Positions 9,332 through 19,277 of a DNA stretch of 64,000 nucleotides are shown piece by piece. Made by a program: the position numbers and the translations under genes. The stretch lies in contig JAHBXW010000006.1 in assembly GCA_019636235.1 (NCBI GenBank), forward strand, positions 186,001 to 250,000, in the 5' to 3' direction. The stretch comes from Planctomyces sp. (lineage in GTDB: Bacteria > Planctomycetota > Planctomycetia > Planctomycetales > Planctomycetaceae). Positions within the stretch are counted from its first letter, which is position 1; every line of letters begins with the position of its first letter. The notes under the pieces were generated by a model. It was not told the origin of the DNA, did no database searches, and saw nothing but the letters and a program-made list of their open reading frames with translations.

Positions 9332-9559
9332 ATGCAGATCGGCAACCTTCAGGCAGGCGCGGGAAAACTGCAGGATTCGCTGGAACGGCTGGAGACGACC
9401 TGGGGCCGCGTGTCCGATGCGTGGCGGGACGAGCAGAGCCGCCGGTTCGAGGAAGAGCACCTGCGGCATGTCGCGGAGGACGTGCAGGCGGTGCTGCCCG
9501 CCGTGGCGCATGTTGTGCAGGTGCTGCAGTCAGCGGGGCGGGAACTCAGCGACTGCTGA
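9332..9559 (+). CDS. Small coiled-coil protein, possibly WXG100-like
   Basis: 75 residues. ATG 9332 follows GGGAGG (9321-9326) with a 5-base spacer, a very good ribosome-binding site for so short a frame. The protein is entirely helical in character: a first amphipathic helix (GKLQDSLERLETTWGRV), then AWRDEQSRRFEEEHL, then a helix rich in Val/Ala. The Trp-x5-Trp pair and the EEEHL-type block recall small planctomycete proteins loosely compared with the WXG100 fold, but no canonical WxG is present. No secretion gene is near. It could equally be a cytosolic dimerising protein. It ends 49 bases before a strong hairpin. Confidence 0.7.
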   Translation: MQIGNLQAGAGKLQDSLERLETTWGRVSDAWRDEQSRRFEEEHLRHVAEDVQAVLPAVAHVVQVLQSAGRELSDC

Positions 9560-9608
9560 GGGCGCGGAATGCTGAGAGCGGCGCGCCCGTGCGTGCCCTC
9601 GACGCAAC

Positions 9609-9640
9609 GAAGCCCGGAGACGCGCTCGCCTCCGGGCTTC
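9609..9640. terminator. Strong hairpin between convergent genes
   Basis: A perfect 11-bp inverted repeat (GAAGCCCGGAG at 9609-9619 and its complement at 9630-9640) with a 10-base loop, followed by CTTTT at 9647-9651. It sits between the small coiled-coil gene (stop 9559, plus) and the His-rich lipoprotein (stop 9726, minus), so it can serve both strands. A weaker 6-bp hairpin, CGGCCC/GGGCCG, follows at 9652-9672. Confidence 0.8.
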
Positions 9641-9725
9641 ACTATGCTTTTCGGCCCGGGCTTTCAGGGCCGATCCTCTCCGTGCGCCCCATCCGGAGCA
9701 TTTCCCGGACGGGCATCGGGGCGGA

Positions 9726-10226
9726 TCAGTGATCGTGGTCGTGATCGTGCTCAATCTCGCCGGTCTGAGCCGCGCCGGCGATCGTCAGCGTGACCGAGCC
9801 GTGGACGTCCTCGAGGTCCTTGATGGAATCGGGCAGCGGCTGCTCCGACTGGAAACGGGATGACGCGCCGTCGGCTTCGCCCGTCAGCGGCAGGGAGACG
9901 AGCGTCACGCTGGACGTCTCCTCGCCGAGTTTCAGGTTGGCGACGGCCGAGGCGTCCGCGACCGCAACGGTCTTCTTCGCGTCGCCATCGAGGACGTACA
10001 GGGTCAGCTTGCGGTCGGATTCAAGCACGACCTCGCCGTGATGGTCGCCGAGTTCGATGATGTGCCCGCCGTGTGGGCCGTGTTCGTGATGGTGGTGATG
10101 TCCGGTGACCGGCGGGGTCTCGCGGGCATCCTTGTCGGACAGCGGCTTGTAGTCGCCCGAATTGCTGTTGCAGCCGGCGGCAACCAGCGCCGTCGCCAGC
10201 CAGCCTGCTGCAGAGAAGAGTCGCAT
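9726..10226 (-). CDS. His-rich lipoprotein
   Basis: 166 residues. I place the start at ATG 10226, because it gives a textbook lipoprotein signal: MRLFSAAGWLATALVAAGC, with the lipobox Cys at residue 19. The upstream open frame is not protein-like. The mature part opens with a short linker and a His cluster (HHHHHEHGPHGGHI) and ends in an alternating Asp/His tail (EHDHDHDH). Between them is a compact beta-rich domain with strands such as RKLTLYVLDGDAKKTVAV. The two His clusters suggest reversible binding of zinc, copper or nickel at the outer face of a membrane. Close relatives are seen in planctomycetes near metal efflux genes, but none is adjacent here. It is convergent with the gene at 9332 and followed by a strong terminator. 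Confidence 0.85.
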   Translation of the reverse strand: MRLFSAAGWLATALVAAGCNSNSGDYKPLSDKDARETPPVTGHHHHHEHGPHGGHIIELGDHHGEVVLESDRKLTLYVLDGDAKKTVAVADASAVANLKLGEETSSVTLVSLPLTGEADGASSRFQSEQPLPDSIKDLEDVHGSVTLTIAGAAQTGEIEHDHDHDH

Positions 10227-10466
10227 GTTTTCCAGTGCCTTTCGTGTCTCGGAGTCGCGTTCCCCTGCTCCGTCCCGGAACGCGTCGGGAGCTGAATCGT
10301 ATTCGGCGGGATTGGAAATTCCAGATCGCGGCCCGGATGGGAGCCCGTCGATCCGGACCGGATCCGCCGCAGACAGCACGGCCCAGTATTTCCACAATTT
10401 GTTGGGTGGCACGTCCCGGAGCGCAGCGGCGGACGCGGTCGGACGTCCGGGATCGGTCATGGCCCG

Positions 10467-11522
10467 TCAGCCGATTGCCACCGGCTGACGGGTGCGGATG
10501 CTCTCCGCTTCGGCGCAGCAGAGCTTCAGCGCATCCAGCGCAAGTTGGCCGGAGATGGCTGGGGCGATGTCGCCCGTCTCGACGGCGTTGATGGCCGCCT
10601 GCAGCTCATCCGTGAACGCCGAACACCATTCCCCGCCGCCGCCGGGATTCGGGTTCGTCACGCTGCCGTCCGCGCCCAGCACGGTCAGCGGACGGTTCAC
10701 GACCCAGTCGTCCCCGTACGTTCCGGCGTCGAATTCGACGCTCGCGTTCTCGAACAGCAGCGAGAAGCCGTGCGCGAACTTCAGCGCGGCCGCGGCGATT
10801 CCCCCGCTGATGCAGCTCACCGTCCGCTCGTCGTCGTCATACAGGTACTGCGTGCAGACATGATTGACGAGGCCGTCTTTCAGAATGCCCCGCGAGAACA
10901 CCGCCTTCGGAACGCCGCAGACGAGGCCGATATAATGGTTGTCGTGGATGTGCAGGTCGATGCCCCAGCCGCCCAGCTTGCGGAAGTCGGACATGTCGCT
11001 GGACCAGACCGGGGGCGCGATGATCCGACGGAATGAGGCGGCCAGCAGGCGGCCATACATCCCGGTGCGGATGACGTCGGCGGCCCACTTGAATTCGGGG
11101 AAAAACGGCAGCACCTGCCCCACCATCAGCAGCCGGCCCGCGCGGGTGGCGGCGTCGACCATCCGCTGGCCGGCGTCGACGTCGATCGCGATTGGCTTCT
11201 CGACGAGGACATGCTTGCCGGCATCGAGCGCTTCGAGCACGACGCGTTCGTGCTGGTCCGTCGGCAGGCAGACGTCGACGAGGTCGATTTCGGAATCGGC
11301 GAGCAGGTCGTGGTAGTCGCGATATCCGGCGACGCCGGTCAGATCGGTTTGCGAACTGCCGCGGGGTCCGAAGTTCCCCTGGATGCCCGACCAGTCTCCG
11401 GCCAGCTTGCGGGGGTCGCGGGTGGCGATGGCCCCGACGTGGCCGCCGTTGAGCTGCCGCGCGCCCTCGAAGTGAGTCATGCCCATGAAGCCGATGCCAA
11501 TGATGCCGATCCGCACGCTCAT
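10467..11522 (-). CDS. Gfo/Idh/MocA family NAD(P)-dependent oxidoreductase
   Basis: 351 residues starting at ATG 11522 (MSVRIGIIGIGFMG). The N-terminal Rossmann fold has GIIGIGFMGMTH. The family's cofactor/active-site block DAGKHVLVEKPIAID is at about residues 95-110, and a C-terminal alpha/beta substrate domain includes GGWGIDLHIHDNHYI, where the Asp-x-x-x-His typical of the family can be seen. These enzymes oxidise or reduce hydroxyls of sugars, inositols and related compounds; the substrate is not predictable. It is divergent from the Fe-alcohol dehydrogenase (start to start about 250 bases) and followed on the same strand, 240 bases on, by the His-rich lipoprotein. Planctomycetes carry many paralogues. 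Confidence 0.92.
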   Translation of the reverse strand: MSVRIGIIGIGFMGMTHFEGARQLNGGHVGAIATRDPRKLAGDWSGIQGNFGPRGSSQTDLTGVAGYRDYHDLLADSEIDLVDVCLPTDQHERVVLEALDAGKHVLVEKPIAIDVDAGQRMVDAATRAGRLLMVGQVLPFFPEFKWAADVIRTGMYGRLLAASFRRIIAPPVWSSDMSDFRKLGGWGIDLHIHDNHYIGLVCGVPKAVFSRGILKDGLVNHVCTQYLYDDDERTVSCISGGIAAAALKFAHGFSLLFENASVEFDAGTYGDDWVVNRPLTVLGADGSVTNPNPGGGGEWCSAFTDELQAAINAVETGDIAPAISGQLALDALKLCCAEAESIRTRQPVAIG

Positions 11523-11774
11523 GCCGTCGCCGTCCCGCGAATTGATGAATTGGAAGCGAATGCCGCAGTGGCAGCCATACCGATCCGCGGCGCGATTGTG
11601 CAGCGCGGCCCGGCGGGCGGCAACCCCGGGTGACACGTTGCGCGTGTTCCTCGGGGGCTTGCGGCAGGCTTCCGAACACGGCGCTGGAGTCGCCATCATG
11701 GGCCTGCGGGAGTGTCGCTCCACATGGCGCCGCTAGCCGCATTCCCGATTCAGACCTGCCGCCCCACATCGCGC

Positions 11775-12941
11775 ATGAACTTCGATCTTCGACTTCCTGA
11801 AAAGTTGATCTTTGGCTGGGGTCGGCGGGTCGAGGCGGGGGGGCTGGCCCGCTCGCTGGGTACTCGGGCGTGGCTGGTGGCGGGGTCGCGGACTTTGGAG
11901 GCGAGCGGTGCAACGGGGGAACTCTGCCGGACTCTGGAGGAGACGGGAATCGGCGTCCGACGCCTGCCGGTGTTGTCCCGGGAGCCGGAGGTCGAGGACG
12001 TCGACGCCGCGGTGGCCGAGGTTCGCGGCGATCTGCAGCCGGGGGACTTCGTACTGGGACTGGGGGGCGGGGCGGCGATCGACCTGGCCAAGGCGGTCAG
12101 CGGGCTGGCGCCGCAGGAGTCCGGCACGAGCGTGCGGGATTATCTGGAGGGGGTCGGGCGGGGTTTGCAGCTCATCGAGCGGCCATTGCCGCTGCTGGCC
12201 ATGCCGACGACGTCCGGGACGGGAGCCGAGGCGACCAAGAACGCGGTGATTTCGTGCAGCGATCCGCCGTTCAAAAAGAGTCTGCGGGATGAGCGGCTGG
12301 TCCCTGCGGCCGTCCTGATCGACCCGGAGTTGACGGTCTCGAACCCGGCGTCGGTGACGGCCCATTCGGGGATGGACGCGATCACGCAGCTCATTGAAAG
12401 TTATGTGACGAAGAAGGCGACGCCCTTCACGCGGGCGCTGTGCCGGGAAGGGCTGCGGCTGGCGATTCCGGCTCTGCCGGCGGCGGTGGAGCGGCCGACA
12501 GACCGGGGAGCCCGGGAAGGGATGGCGTATGCGGCGTGGCTGTCCGGCGTGGCACTGGCGAACTCGGGACTGGGTCTTGCGCATGGCGTGGCGGCCGCGC
12601 TGGGGGTCCACTGCCAGGTTCCGCATGGGCTGGCGTGCGCGGCGCTGTTGCCGACGGCGATGCGCTTCAACCGCGACGTCCGTCTCCGGGAATTCGCCGA
12701 ACTGGGCGCGCTATTCACCGGACAGGGCTTCGCCTCCGACGCTGAGAGCGCGGACGCCGCAATTGGCGTCATTGAGGAGTTGTCGCAACGGGTCGGCGTG
12801 CCTCAACGGTTGCGGGACCTGGGCGTCCGGGAGGGCCAGTTGGACGCCCTGGCGCCGGCCTCCCGGGGGAACAGCCTCAGCGGCAATCCCAGGGAGATCG
12901 ACGACGCGGGGCTGCGGGAGCTGCTGGGGCGTCTCTGGTAA
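11775..12941 (+). CDS. Iron-containing alcohol dehydrogenase
   Basis: 388 residues from ATG 11775 (MNFDLRLPEKLIFGWG). The group III dehydrogenase signature is complete: the NAD-binding GLGGGAAIDLAKAV, then MPTTSGTGAEATKNAV, then the metal ligand region SGMDAITQLIESYVTKKATP, then GLGLAHGVAAALG and VPHGLACAALLP, which carry the iron-binding His residues. The family reduces aldehydes or oxidises short alcohols with NAD(P) and Fe2+ (or Zn2+). The enzyme is cytoplasmic, with no signal peptide. The kinase gene follows on the same strand after 78 bases. Which alcohol is used cannot be said. Confidence 0.93.
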   Translation: MNFDLRLPEKLIFGWGRRVEAGGLARSLGTRAWLVAGSRTLEASGATGELCRTLEETGIGVRRLPVLSREPEVEDVDAAVAEVRGDLQPGDFVLGLGGGAAIDLAKAVSGLAPQESGTSVRDYLEGVGRGLQLIERPLPLLAMPTTSGTGAEATKNAVISCSDPPFKKSLRDERLVPAAVLIDPELTVSNPASVTAHSGMDAITQLIESYVTKKATPFTRALCREGLRLAIPALPAAVERPTDRGAREGMAYAAWLSGVALANSGLGLAHGVAAALGVHCQVPHGLACAALLPTAMRFNRDVRLREFAELGALFTGQGFASDAESADAAIGVIEELSQRVGVPQRLRDLGVREGQLDALAPASRGNSLSGNPREIDDAGLRELLGRLW

Positions 12942-13019
12942 CCGGCCGATGGGCATGGGAGACTTCAGCGACACCGCCGCCGCGCGGGGCGTCCCCAGTC
13001 CGTAGAGCCGCACATCGCC

Positions 13020-14807
13020 ATGCAGCCTGAACGCGTCGGTCGCTATCGGATCGAACGGGAACTGGGCGCGGGCGGCATGGGGACGGTGTACCTGGGGACC
13101 GAAGACGAATCGGGCCGGCAGGCGGCGATCAAGGTGCTTCCGGCGGCGATGGCCCGCGAGCCGGGATTCGTGGCGCGGTTCCATCGCGAGATGGAGGCGA
13201 TGCAGAGCGTCCGCGGCGCGAACATCGTCGAGGTGTTCGAGGGCGGCGAGGATCGCGGCACCTGGTTCTACGCGATGGAGTACGTCGACGGCGAGACGTT
13301 GACAGACCGGCTGGTGCGCGAAAAACGGCTGCCGTGGCGCGAGGTGATCGACATCTCGGTGCAGATCTGCAAGGCCCTGAAGGCGGCGCACAACGCGGGC
13401 ATCATTCATCGCGACCTGAAGCCGTCCAACCTGCTGCTGGGGAAGGACGGCGTCGTCAAGCTGACGGATTTCGGGGTGGCGCAGGTGTTTGCCAGCGGCA
13501 AGCTGACGGCGACCGGCGGCGTGATCGGGACCGTGGAGTACATGTCGCCCGAGCAGGCGCAGGGCAAGCGGGCGACAAAGCAGAGCGACGTCTACGCGCT
13601 GGGCGCGGTGATGTACGTGATGCTGACGGGCCGGCCCCCCTTCACGGGCAAGTCGGCGCTGGACATCGCGCAGAAACACAAGTTCGGCCAGTTCGACGCT
13701 CCGCGGCGAGTCGTGCCGGAGATCCCGCACTGGCTGGATGAGATCGTCTGCAACTGCCTGCAGAAGAAGCCGGAGGACCGCTACCCGGACGCGTATGTGC
13801 TGCAGCTCCGGCTGCAGGAGATCCCGAAGAAGCTGGAGTTGGCGCAGGGGGGAGGCGGGGGCGCGGCGGGCTCAGGCTCGGGGGCGGGCTCCGGGACATC
13901 GGGCTCGGGGACGTTCGAGTTCGACAACGTCGGCGAGAACGACGAGACGCAGTCGGCGGAAGCGGATCCGCGCGTGGCGGCGCAGATCGGCGGAACGTTG
14001 ATGCGGGACCTGCTGCGGTCGCAGTTGGAACCGAAGAGTTCGATGACGCCTGTGGAGCGGGCGCTGGACAACACGTGGGTCCTGCTGCTGCTGTTGCTGG
14101 CGGTGCTGCTGGGAGGCGTGTGGTGGCATCGGACGCGGCAGGTGGATCCGGAAGCGTTGTTCGCGCGGGGCGAGGAGCTGATGAGCCGTCCCCCCGGTCC
14201 GGCCTGGGACGAGGCGCGGCGGTCGGTGTTCCAGCCGCTGCTGGAGCGGGATCGGGCGACGTGGGAGCCGCGGGTGTCGCCGCATCTCAATCGGATCTCG
14301 TTGCAGGATTTGAAGCGGGACTTCCTGGGAGCGCGGACGCTGCGGACCGATCCGCCGCCGCGGTCGGAGGTCGAGAAGTTCTTGCGACGGGCCTGGGAGC
14401 AGCGTCGGCGGGGCGAATTGTCGCAGGCCCGGGAAACGCTGCTCGCGCTGCGGACGATCGCTTCGGCCGGCCCGGATGCGGATCAGCTCGTTCCGCTGAT
14501 CGATGAACTGCGAACCACGGTGGACGCGGACGAGCGGGCTCTGGGGGGCATGGCGTCGGTGCTGCCGGACGCGGTCCGTCAGTTGGAGACGCTGCTGTCC
14601 GAGGCGCGGAATCAGGAGGCGCGACAGCTCGCGGAAAGCATCGTGCTGCTGTACGGAGACGATCCCGACGCGCAGGCGTCGGTGGAGCAGGCGCGGCGCG
14701 CTCTGGCCAGCCTGCCGGAGTCTGACCTACCCTCCGCGACGTCCGGCGGCGCCGCCTCGCGCACGCCGCCCTCCCCATTCCCCTCCGACCCGCCCCAGGC
14801 CCCCTGA
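13020..14807 (+). CDS. Membrane-anchored serine/threonine protein kinase
   Basis: 595 residues. Residues 9-265 form a complete Hanks-type kinase: glycine loop GAGGMGTVY (16-24), Lys38, Glu57, HRDLKPSN with catalytic Asp132, DFG at 150-152 and SPEQ in place of APE. A Gly/Ser linker follows (about 278-300), with a cytoplasmic stretch and one transmembrane helix (about 351-370, a run of Leu/Val with trailing Trp-Trp). The last 220 residues lie outside the cytoplasm and look helical, possibly TPR-like, with no PASTA or WD repeats. All catalytic residues are present, so it should be active. apt begins 7 bases after its stop, so the two are probably translationally coupled. Confidence 0.93.
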   Translation: MQPERVGRYRIERELGAGGMGTVYLGTEDESGRQAAIKVLPAAMAREPGFVARFHREMEAMQSVRGANIVEVFEGGEDRGTWFYAMEYVDGETLTDRLVREKRLPWREVIDISVQICKALKAAHNAGIIHRDLKPSNLLLGKDGVVKLTDFGVAQVFASGKLTATGGVIGTVEYMSPEQAQGKRATKQSDVYALGAVMYVMLTGRPPFTGKSALDIAQKHKFGQFDAPRRVVPEIPHWLDEIVCNCLQKKPEDRYPDAYVLQLRLQEIPKKLELAQGGGGGAAGSGSGAGSGTSGSGTFEFDNVGENDETQSAEADPRVAAQIGGTLMRDLLRSQLEPKSSMTPVERALDNTWVLLLLLLAVLLGGVWWHRTRQVDPEALFARGEELMSRPPGPAWDEARRSVFQPLLERDRATWEPRVSPHLNRISLQDLKRDFLGARTLRTDPPPRSEVEKFLRRAWEQRRRGELSQARETLLALRTIASAGPDADQLVPLIDELRTTVDADERALGGMASVLPDAVRQLETLLSEARNQEARQLAESIVLLYGDDPDAQASVEQARRALASLPESDLPSATSGGAASRTPPSPFPSDPPQAP

Positions 14808-14814
14808 CGCATCC

Positions 14815-15351
14815 ATGACCGCCCCCCTGGACCTGAAGGCCTGCATCCGCAACATCCCCGATTTCCCCAAACCCGGGATCATGTTCCGGGACATCACGCC
14901 TTTGCTCGGAAACCCGGCTGCATTCCGGGAGACGATTCGCCGGATGGCGGATCACTATCGCGACGAGGGGGTGACGAGCGTGGCCGCGGCGGAGGCGCGG
15001 GGTTTCATTTTCGCCGCGCCGCTGGCGCTCGAACTCAACGCCGCGTTCGTGCCGGTCCGCAAGCCCGGGAAGTTGCCATTCGACCGGCACGCGTTCGAGT
15101 ACGAGCTCGAATACGGGACAGATGCGCTGGAGATGCACACCGACGCGGTGAAGGCGGGGGATCGAGTGCTGCTGGTGGACGACCTGCTGGCGACCGGCGG
15201 GACGATGCAGGCCTGCGCGCGGCTGGCGGAGCAGTGCGGCGCGCACGTCGTGGGCTGCGCGTTCGTCGTGGAACTGACGTTTCTGCCGGGCCGCCGGAAG
15301 CTCGCGGGCTACGACGTGCTCAGTCTGATCCAGTACGCGGACGAGACGTAA
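14815..15351 (+). CDS. apt: Adenine phosphoribosyltransferase
   Basis: 178 residues, the normal length for Apt. It begins [26 protein letters not shown], the standard APRT N-terminus. It has [10 protein letters not shown] and the PRPP loop [13 protein letters not shown]. It makes AMP from adenine and PRPP in purine salvage. The start is 7 bases downstream of the kinase stop; there is no separate promoter and no obvious Shine-Dalgarno in the short gap, so translation probably depends on the kinase gene. A perfect GC-rich hairpin follows the stop directly. Confidence 0.96.
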   Translation: MTAPLDLKACIRNIPDFPKPGIMFRDITPLLGNPAAFRETIRRMADHYRDEGVTSVAAAEARGFIFAAPLALELNAAFVPVRKPGKLPFDRHAFEYELEYGTDALEMHTDAVKAGDRVLLVDDLLATGGTMQACARLAEQCGAHVVGCAFVVELTFLPGRRKLAGYDVLSLIQYADET

Positions 15352-15374
15352 CGCCGGGCGGGAGCCGCCCGGCG
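15352..15374. terminator. Perfect 10-bp GC hairpin after apt
   Basis: CGCCGGGCGG (15352-15361) and its exact complement (15365-15374) around a 3-base loop, beginning on the base after the apt stop codon. No T-tract follows. It lies between convergent genes (apt plus, secreted protein minus), so a bidirectional role is possible. It is also short enough to act as an mRNA 3' end stabiliser. Confidence 0.7.
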
Positions 15375-15440
15375 GGCGGAAGTCAGCGAACGCCGCATCC
15401 GCGGGACAACGGCGCCCCGCGCCATCGGCCCCGGGGAGGA

Positions 15441-16868
15441 TCAGTCCTGCAGGGGCGGGACCGTGGGCAGCGGATCGGCCGGCGGCGCCATCGGCGGCGG
15501 TCCCACGGGCGCCAGGCCCGACAGGTCCGGCTTCCAGGCATTCATGTCGTTCAACGCGGCGTCGTTCACTCGCACGTACTCGAACACGTGGACGGTTTCG
15601 CGAGATGCGGCGGAGTCGATCATCCGCGTCGCGGTCGTGCGAAACGTCTTCGGCTCGAGGATGACGTCGATCCGCGACAGATGCCGGCGATCGGCGGCCG
15701 ACTTGGGGCGGCCTTCGAGCATGATTCGCGATTCAGTGCCTTCCACGAGCGTCCACTGGAACCGGCTGATGACCTGTTCGGCGCGGATGTCGACGACGGC
15801 GGGCAGCGCCTTCTGGGGTCCGGCGAGGACCTGCCAGATGACGTCCCACGAGCCGACGGCCTGCGCCTCCTGCGCGTTCCGCTTCGGAAGCCGGAGTTCG
15901 TCGTAGGTCTTTTCGCGGTCGTCGACGATCGTCACGGTCTCGCCATTCCACCAGTAGAGCTGCGGTTTGGCGGCGCTGACCGCGAAGCGGGCTCCCTTGG
16001 GGCTGGTGCGGCCATCGGCGCGATCGACGACGGAGGCGGGACGCAGCTCGTACAGCCCCACTCCCGGAGCGACGTAGACAAACCGACCCACGCCGCGCGT
16101 CTCGACCTCGAAGATGTTGTCGTAATCGAAGCGTTTGAACTTCAGCTCCAGCGACTGCAGGTCGCCAGCGGCGCGTTCCCATTGGGACAGCAGTTCCAGC
16201 AGGGTCGGATCGACGGCGCCTGCGTTCTGGCCGTCAGCGAGGATGATCGCGGCGGCCAGCTGGATGTCGCCGGCGGGTTCGGCGAACAGATCGCCGTTCC
16301 CCCCGCGGCGGTCGAGCGGGAAGAACTGCTCATCGTTGGACAGGAGCTCGATGCCTTCGCGGTCGGGGTCGGCCTCGTCCGGCCCGCTGCGCCACAGGAT
16401 CAGGCGGGGCGCGATGAACCGGCGGTCGAGGACCACGTCGAACGACCAGTTCTGATCGGCGACGTCGCCGCGGATGGCCGCGCCGGCGAGGAGCACGGCT
16501 CCGGCGTCCGCCGAAGAGGCGGCAAGGTTGACGGTGACCGCGGGACGTTCCAGCCGGCGGGGCGTCGCCCGGAGCCGGATTTCGAAATCGGACTGCTCGG
16601 CGACGGTCCAGCGGTAGGCCTGCCGCAGCGCGTCCGCGTCGACCGGTCCGAGAAGCGCGGCCGCGAACCTCAGGACAGGTTCGGGATACTGCTCGCCGTA
16701 GCGGTCCTGGTATTGCTCGAATTCGACCGGCATGGCCGCCTGCGAGGCCGCGGCCCAGCGGTCCAGATGGTCGGCCGCCCTCGGGGAGGGCGCGGCCGGC
16801 TCGGCGGCAGGGAGCGCCGACGCGGCGAGCACAGTCAGGGCGAGGAACACAGAACCGCAGCGTCGCAT
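15441..16868 (-). CDS. Secreted planctomycete protein, TIGR03009-like (LolA-type fold suspected)
   Basis: 475 residues with a signal peptide (MRRCGSVFLALTVLAASALPAAE). The N-terminal half (about 35-230) has no domain I recognise. From about residue 235 the pattern resembles planctomycete TIGR03009 proteins, whose fold recalls LolA/VioE lipoprotein carriers: LSQWERAAGDLQSLELKF, then GRFVYVAPGVGLYELRP, then NGETVTIVDDREKTYDEL, and a late SRIDVILEPKTFRTTATRM. The end is a Pro-rich tail. It would act in the periplasm or at the surface, perhaps shuttling a hydrophobic ligand, but this is inference from the fold. It is convergent with apt and divergent from the sigma-54 activator. Confidence 0.75.
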   Translation of the reverse strand: MRRCGSVFLALTVLAASALPAAEPAAPSPRAADHLDRWAAASQAAMPVEFEQYQDRYGEQYPEPVLRFAAALLGPVDADALRQAYRWTVAEQSDFEIRLRATPRRLERPAVTVNLAASSADAGAVLLAGAAIRGDVADQNWSFDVVLDRRFIAPRLILWRSGPDEADPDREGIELLSNDEQFFPLDRRGGNGDLFAEPAGDIQLAAAIILADGQNAGAVDPTLLELLSQWERAAGDLQSLELKFKRFDYDNIFEVETRGVGRFVYVAPGVGLYELRPASVVDRADGRTSPKGARFAVSAAKPQLYWWNGETVTIVDDREKTYDELRLPKRNAQEAQAVGSWDVIWQVLAGPQKALPAVVDIRAEQVISRFQWTLVEGTESRIMLEGRPKSAADRRHLSRIDVILEPKTFRTTATRMIDSAASRETVHVFEYVRVNDAALNDMNAWKPDLSGLAPVGPPPMAPPADPLPTVPPLQD

Positions 16869-17093
16869 GGCGCCGTCCTTGACTGGAAAAGCGAGGCCGA
16901 ATGCGGCGGCCTCGGTCGAATCCTTCGATCGCAGCGGAATCTATCGCGACCAAAGCCCCCGGGGAAAGAGCGGTTTCGCCCGCCGGGGCGCCGCATGCCC
17001 CCGCACACGGCGGCCGCAACCGGCGGGCTGGTCGCTGGTTAGGTCATCGTCCCCCTTTGAAGCCGTCGCGCGACCCGGTAATCTCGATGGTCT

Positions 17094-19169
17094 ATGGAAT
17101 CGAATGAACTGACCCGCGTCGAAACGCTCGCCCCGACGACGCACTATCTCGTCGTCCAGCGCGGGGCGGCACGGCTCGAAGTCGTGGACCTCATCCCCGG
17201 CACGCGTCTGACGATCGGTCGCAGCCCGGGAAACCGGATCGTCATCCCCGATCCGAAGTGCAGCCGTCAGCATTGCGAGGTTTACGGGCGCGATCAGCGG
17301 TGGTTTGTCCGCGATCTCGACAGCCGCAACGGAGTCGTCATTTCCGGACGCCGGATCAGCGGCGACTGGGAGCTGGAGCTGGGGCAGACGATCACGCTGG
17401 GCGCGTGCGACGTCGTGTTCACCGACGCGCATCCGGACCAGGCGGCCAAGTCGAAAGAGTCCGCGGGGGGCGCGTACGAGATCATTGAGCGCAAGGGGGG
17501 AACGCAATACGACCGGATTCCGACGAGCGGCGGCCGGCATGACGCGGCGGCCCTGTTTCAGCTCGCGCGGCAGATGAACGCGGCGGCCGACGTGGCGGAG
17601 CTGGCGGACTGCGTTCTCGAAGGGCTGATCCGCGGGACGGGCGCCGAGCTGGGGGGCATCCTGCTGTTTCCGACCTCGTCGGGGGGCAGCGACGCCAGCG
17701 AACTGCGGCTGGTCGCGGTCCGCGGCGCGCCGGACGGCGTGACGCGGGGATTCTCGAAGTACCTGTCGAACATCGTGCTGCACGAACACGAGGCGCTGCT
17801 GGCGCATGACTTGACGGAACATGCGTCGCTGATGATGCGTGAGAGCATCACGGAGCTGGCGGTGCAGAGCGCGATCTGCGCGCCGATCCGCGACGGCGCC
17901 GTGATTCAGGGGATGATCCATCTGTACACGCGGAGCAGCCAGCAGGCGTTCGACGCCAACGGCCTGGAGTTCACGCTGGCAGTAGCCGACCAGATGGCCA
18001 GCGTGCTGCAGGCGGTGCGGGAGCGGGAACAACTGGCGGTAGGGCTGTCGCGGATCGAGGGGCAGTTCCAGGATCTCCGGGACCAGCTGGAGGTGGAGAC
18101 GGAACTGGTCGGCCGCAGCCCGGTGCTGGACCGGGTGCGGCGTTCGATCGCCCGGATCGCGCCGACGGATGCGACAGTGCTGATCCGCGGGGAAAGCGGC
18201 GTGGGGAAGGAACTGGTCGCCCGGGCGGTGCATTTCAACAGTCTGCGGAAGGACGGTCCGTTCGTGTGCGTCAACTGCGCGGCGCTGACGGAGAGCCTTC
18301 TGGAGAGCGAGCTGTTCGGCCACGAGAAGGGGGCCTTCACAGGCGCAGCGGGGCAGAAGGCGGGCAAGTTCGAACAGGCCAATCACGGGACGCTGTTCCT
18401 GGACGAGGTGGGCGAAATGAGCCCCGACATCCAGGCCAAGTTTCTGCGGGTGCTGGAGGGGAACGCGTTTGAACGCGTGGGCGGCGGCAAGCAGATCGTG
18501 GTCGACGTGCGGGTCGTGACGGCGACCAACCGCGACCTCGAGGCGGCCGTCCGCGCCAACCAGTTCCGGCAGGACCTGTTCTTCCGGCTGCAGGTCATCG
18601 AAATCTTCGTGCCGCCGCTGCGCGAGCATCCAGACGATATCGTCGCGTTGACGCAGCACTTCATCGAGCGCTTCGCGCGGAAGTCGCGGGTGCGCGTCAC
18701 GGGTCTGAACCGCGAGGCGATGGAACTGCTCCGCCGGCATTCCTGGCCCGGCAATGTCCGGGAGCTGCGGAACGTCATCGAACGGGCCGTGATTCTCAGC
18801 GATCACGAGATTCTGACTCCCGCGGACATCACGCTCAGCCGGATCGACCTCGTGCCGCTCGCCGCGCCCGCGGCGGCGGGCGTCGCGCCGGCTGCCGCGG
18901 CCAACGCCGAGGACACGATTGTTGAACTCATGATCGACCCGACGATCGGCCAGCCGATCACCGCCGCGACGGCCGTGGATCACTGGCGACAACTGGCCCT
19001 GCAGGGGGCGACGCTTGACGACGTCGATCGGTTGTACCTGCAGGCGGCGCTGGACCATTGCCGCTGGAACAAGTCGAATGCCGCGAAGCTGCTGGGGATC
19101 GAGCGGACGACGCTTGATCGGCGGCTGAAGCGTTACGGTCTGGAGCGGCCGTCGCGCGATGCGGAGTGA
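17094..19169 (+). CDS. Sigma-54-dependent activator with FHA and GAF domains
   Basis: 691 residues. The FHA domain spans about 20-110: GRSPGN at 42-47, SRQHCEV at 58-64 and RDLDSRNG at 73-80, the phosphothreonine-binding residues. A GAF-like sensor follows at about 150-300. The AAA+ domain has Walker A GESGVGKE near 365-372, the sigma-54 contact GAFTGA near 413-418 and Walker B FLDEVGEM near 433. A Fis-type helix-turn-helix ends the protein ([25 protein letters not shown]). So it opens RpoN promoters in response to a phosphorylated partner and a small ligand. The kinase at 13020 is a candidate for the phosphorylation signal, which is a guess from proximity. The gene stands alone. Confidence 0.94.
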   Translation: MESNELTRVETLAPTTHYLVVQRGAARLEVVDLIPGTRLTIGRSPGNRIVIPDPKCSRQHCEVYGRDQRWFVRDLDSRNGVVISGRRISGDWELELGQTITLGACDVVFTDAHPDQAAKSKESAGGAYEIIERKGGTQYDRIPTSGGRHDAAALFQLARQMNAAADVAELADCVLEGLIRGTGAELGGILLFPTSSGGSDASELRLVAVRGAPDGVTRGFSKYLSNIVLHEHEALLAHDLTEHASLMMRESITELAVQSAICAPIRDGAVIQGMIHLYTRSSQQAFDANGLEFTLAVADQMASVLQAVREREQLAVGLSRIEGQFQDLRDQLEVETELVGRSPVLDRVRRSIARIAPTDATVLIRGESGVGKELVARAVHFNSLRKDGPFVCVNCAALTESLLESELFGHEKGAFTGAAGQKAGKFEQANHGTLFLDEVGEMSPDIQAKFLRVLEGNAFERVGGGKQIVVDVRVVTATNRDLEAAVRANQFRQDLFFRLQVIEIFVPPLREHPDDIVALTQHFIERFARKSRVRVTGLNREAMELLRRHSWPGNVRELRNVIERAVILSDHEILTPADITLSRIDLVPLAAPAAAGVAPAAAANAEDTIVELMIDPTIGQPITAATAVDHWRQLALQGATLDDVDRLYLQAALDHCRWNKSNAAKLLGIERTTLDRRLKRYGLERPSRDAE

Positions 19170-19277
19170 CGTTGCCCGCCCGGCGCCCTCGCACCCGCCC
19201 GGGGGCGCGGCTCCCGGGTCGCCTGAACCTGCCTTACGATCCCGCCTCGAACCCGCCGCCCGCCGGCTTGCACCGAA

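Noticed and set aside
19198-19218. CCCGGG...CCCGGG repeat before the second PVC dehydrogenase
   Set aside because: Each arm is self-palindromic and such strings are frequent at this GC content; no convincing terminator or operator.
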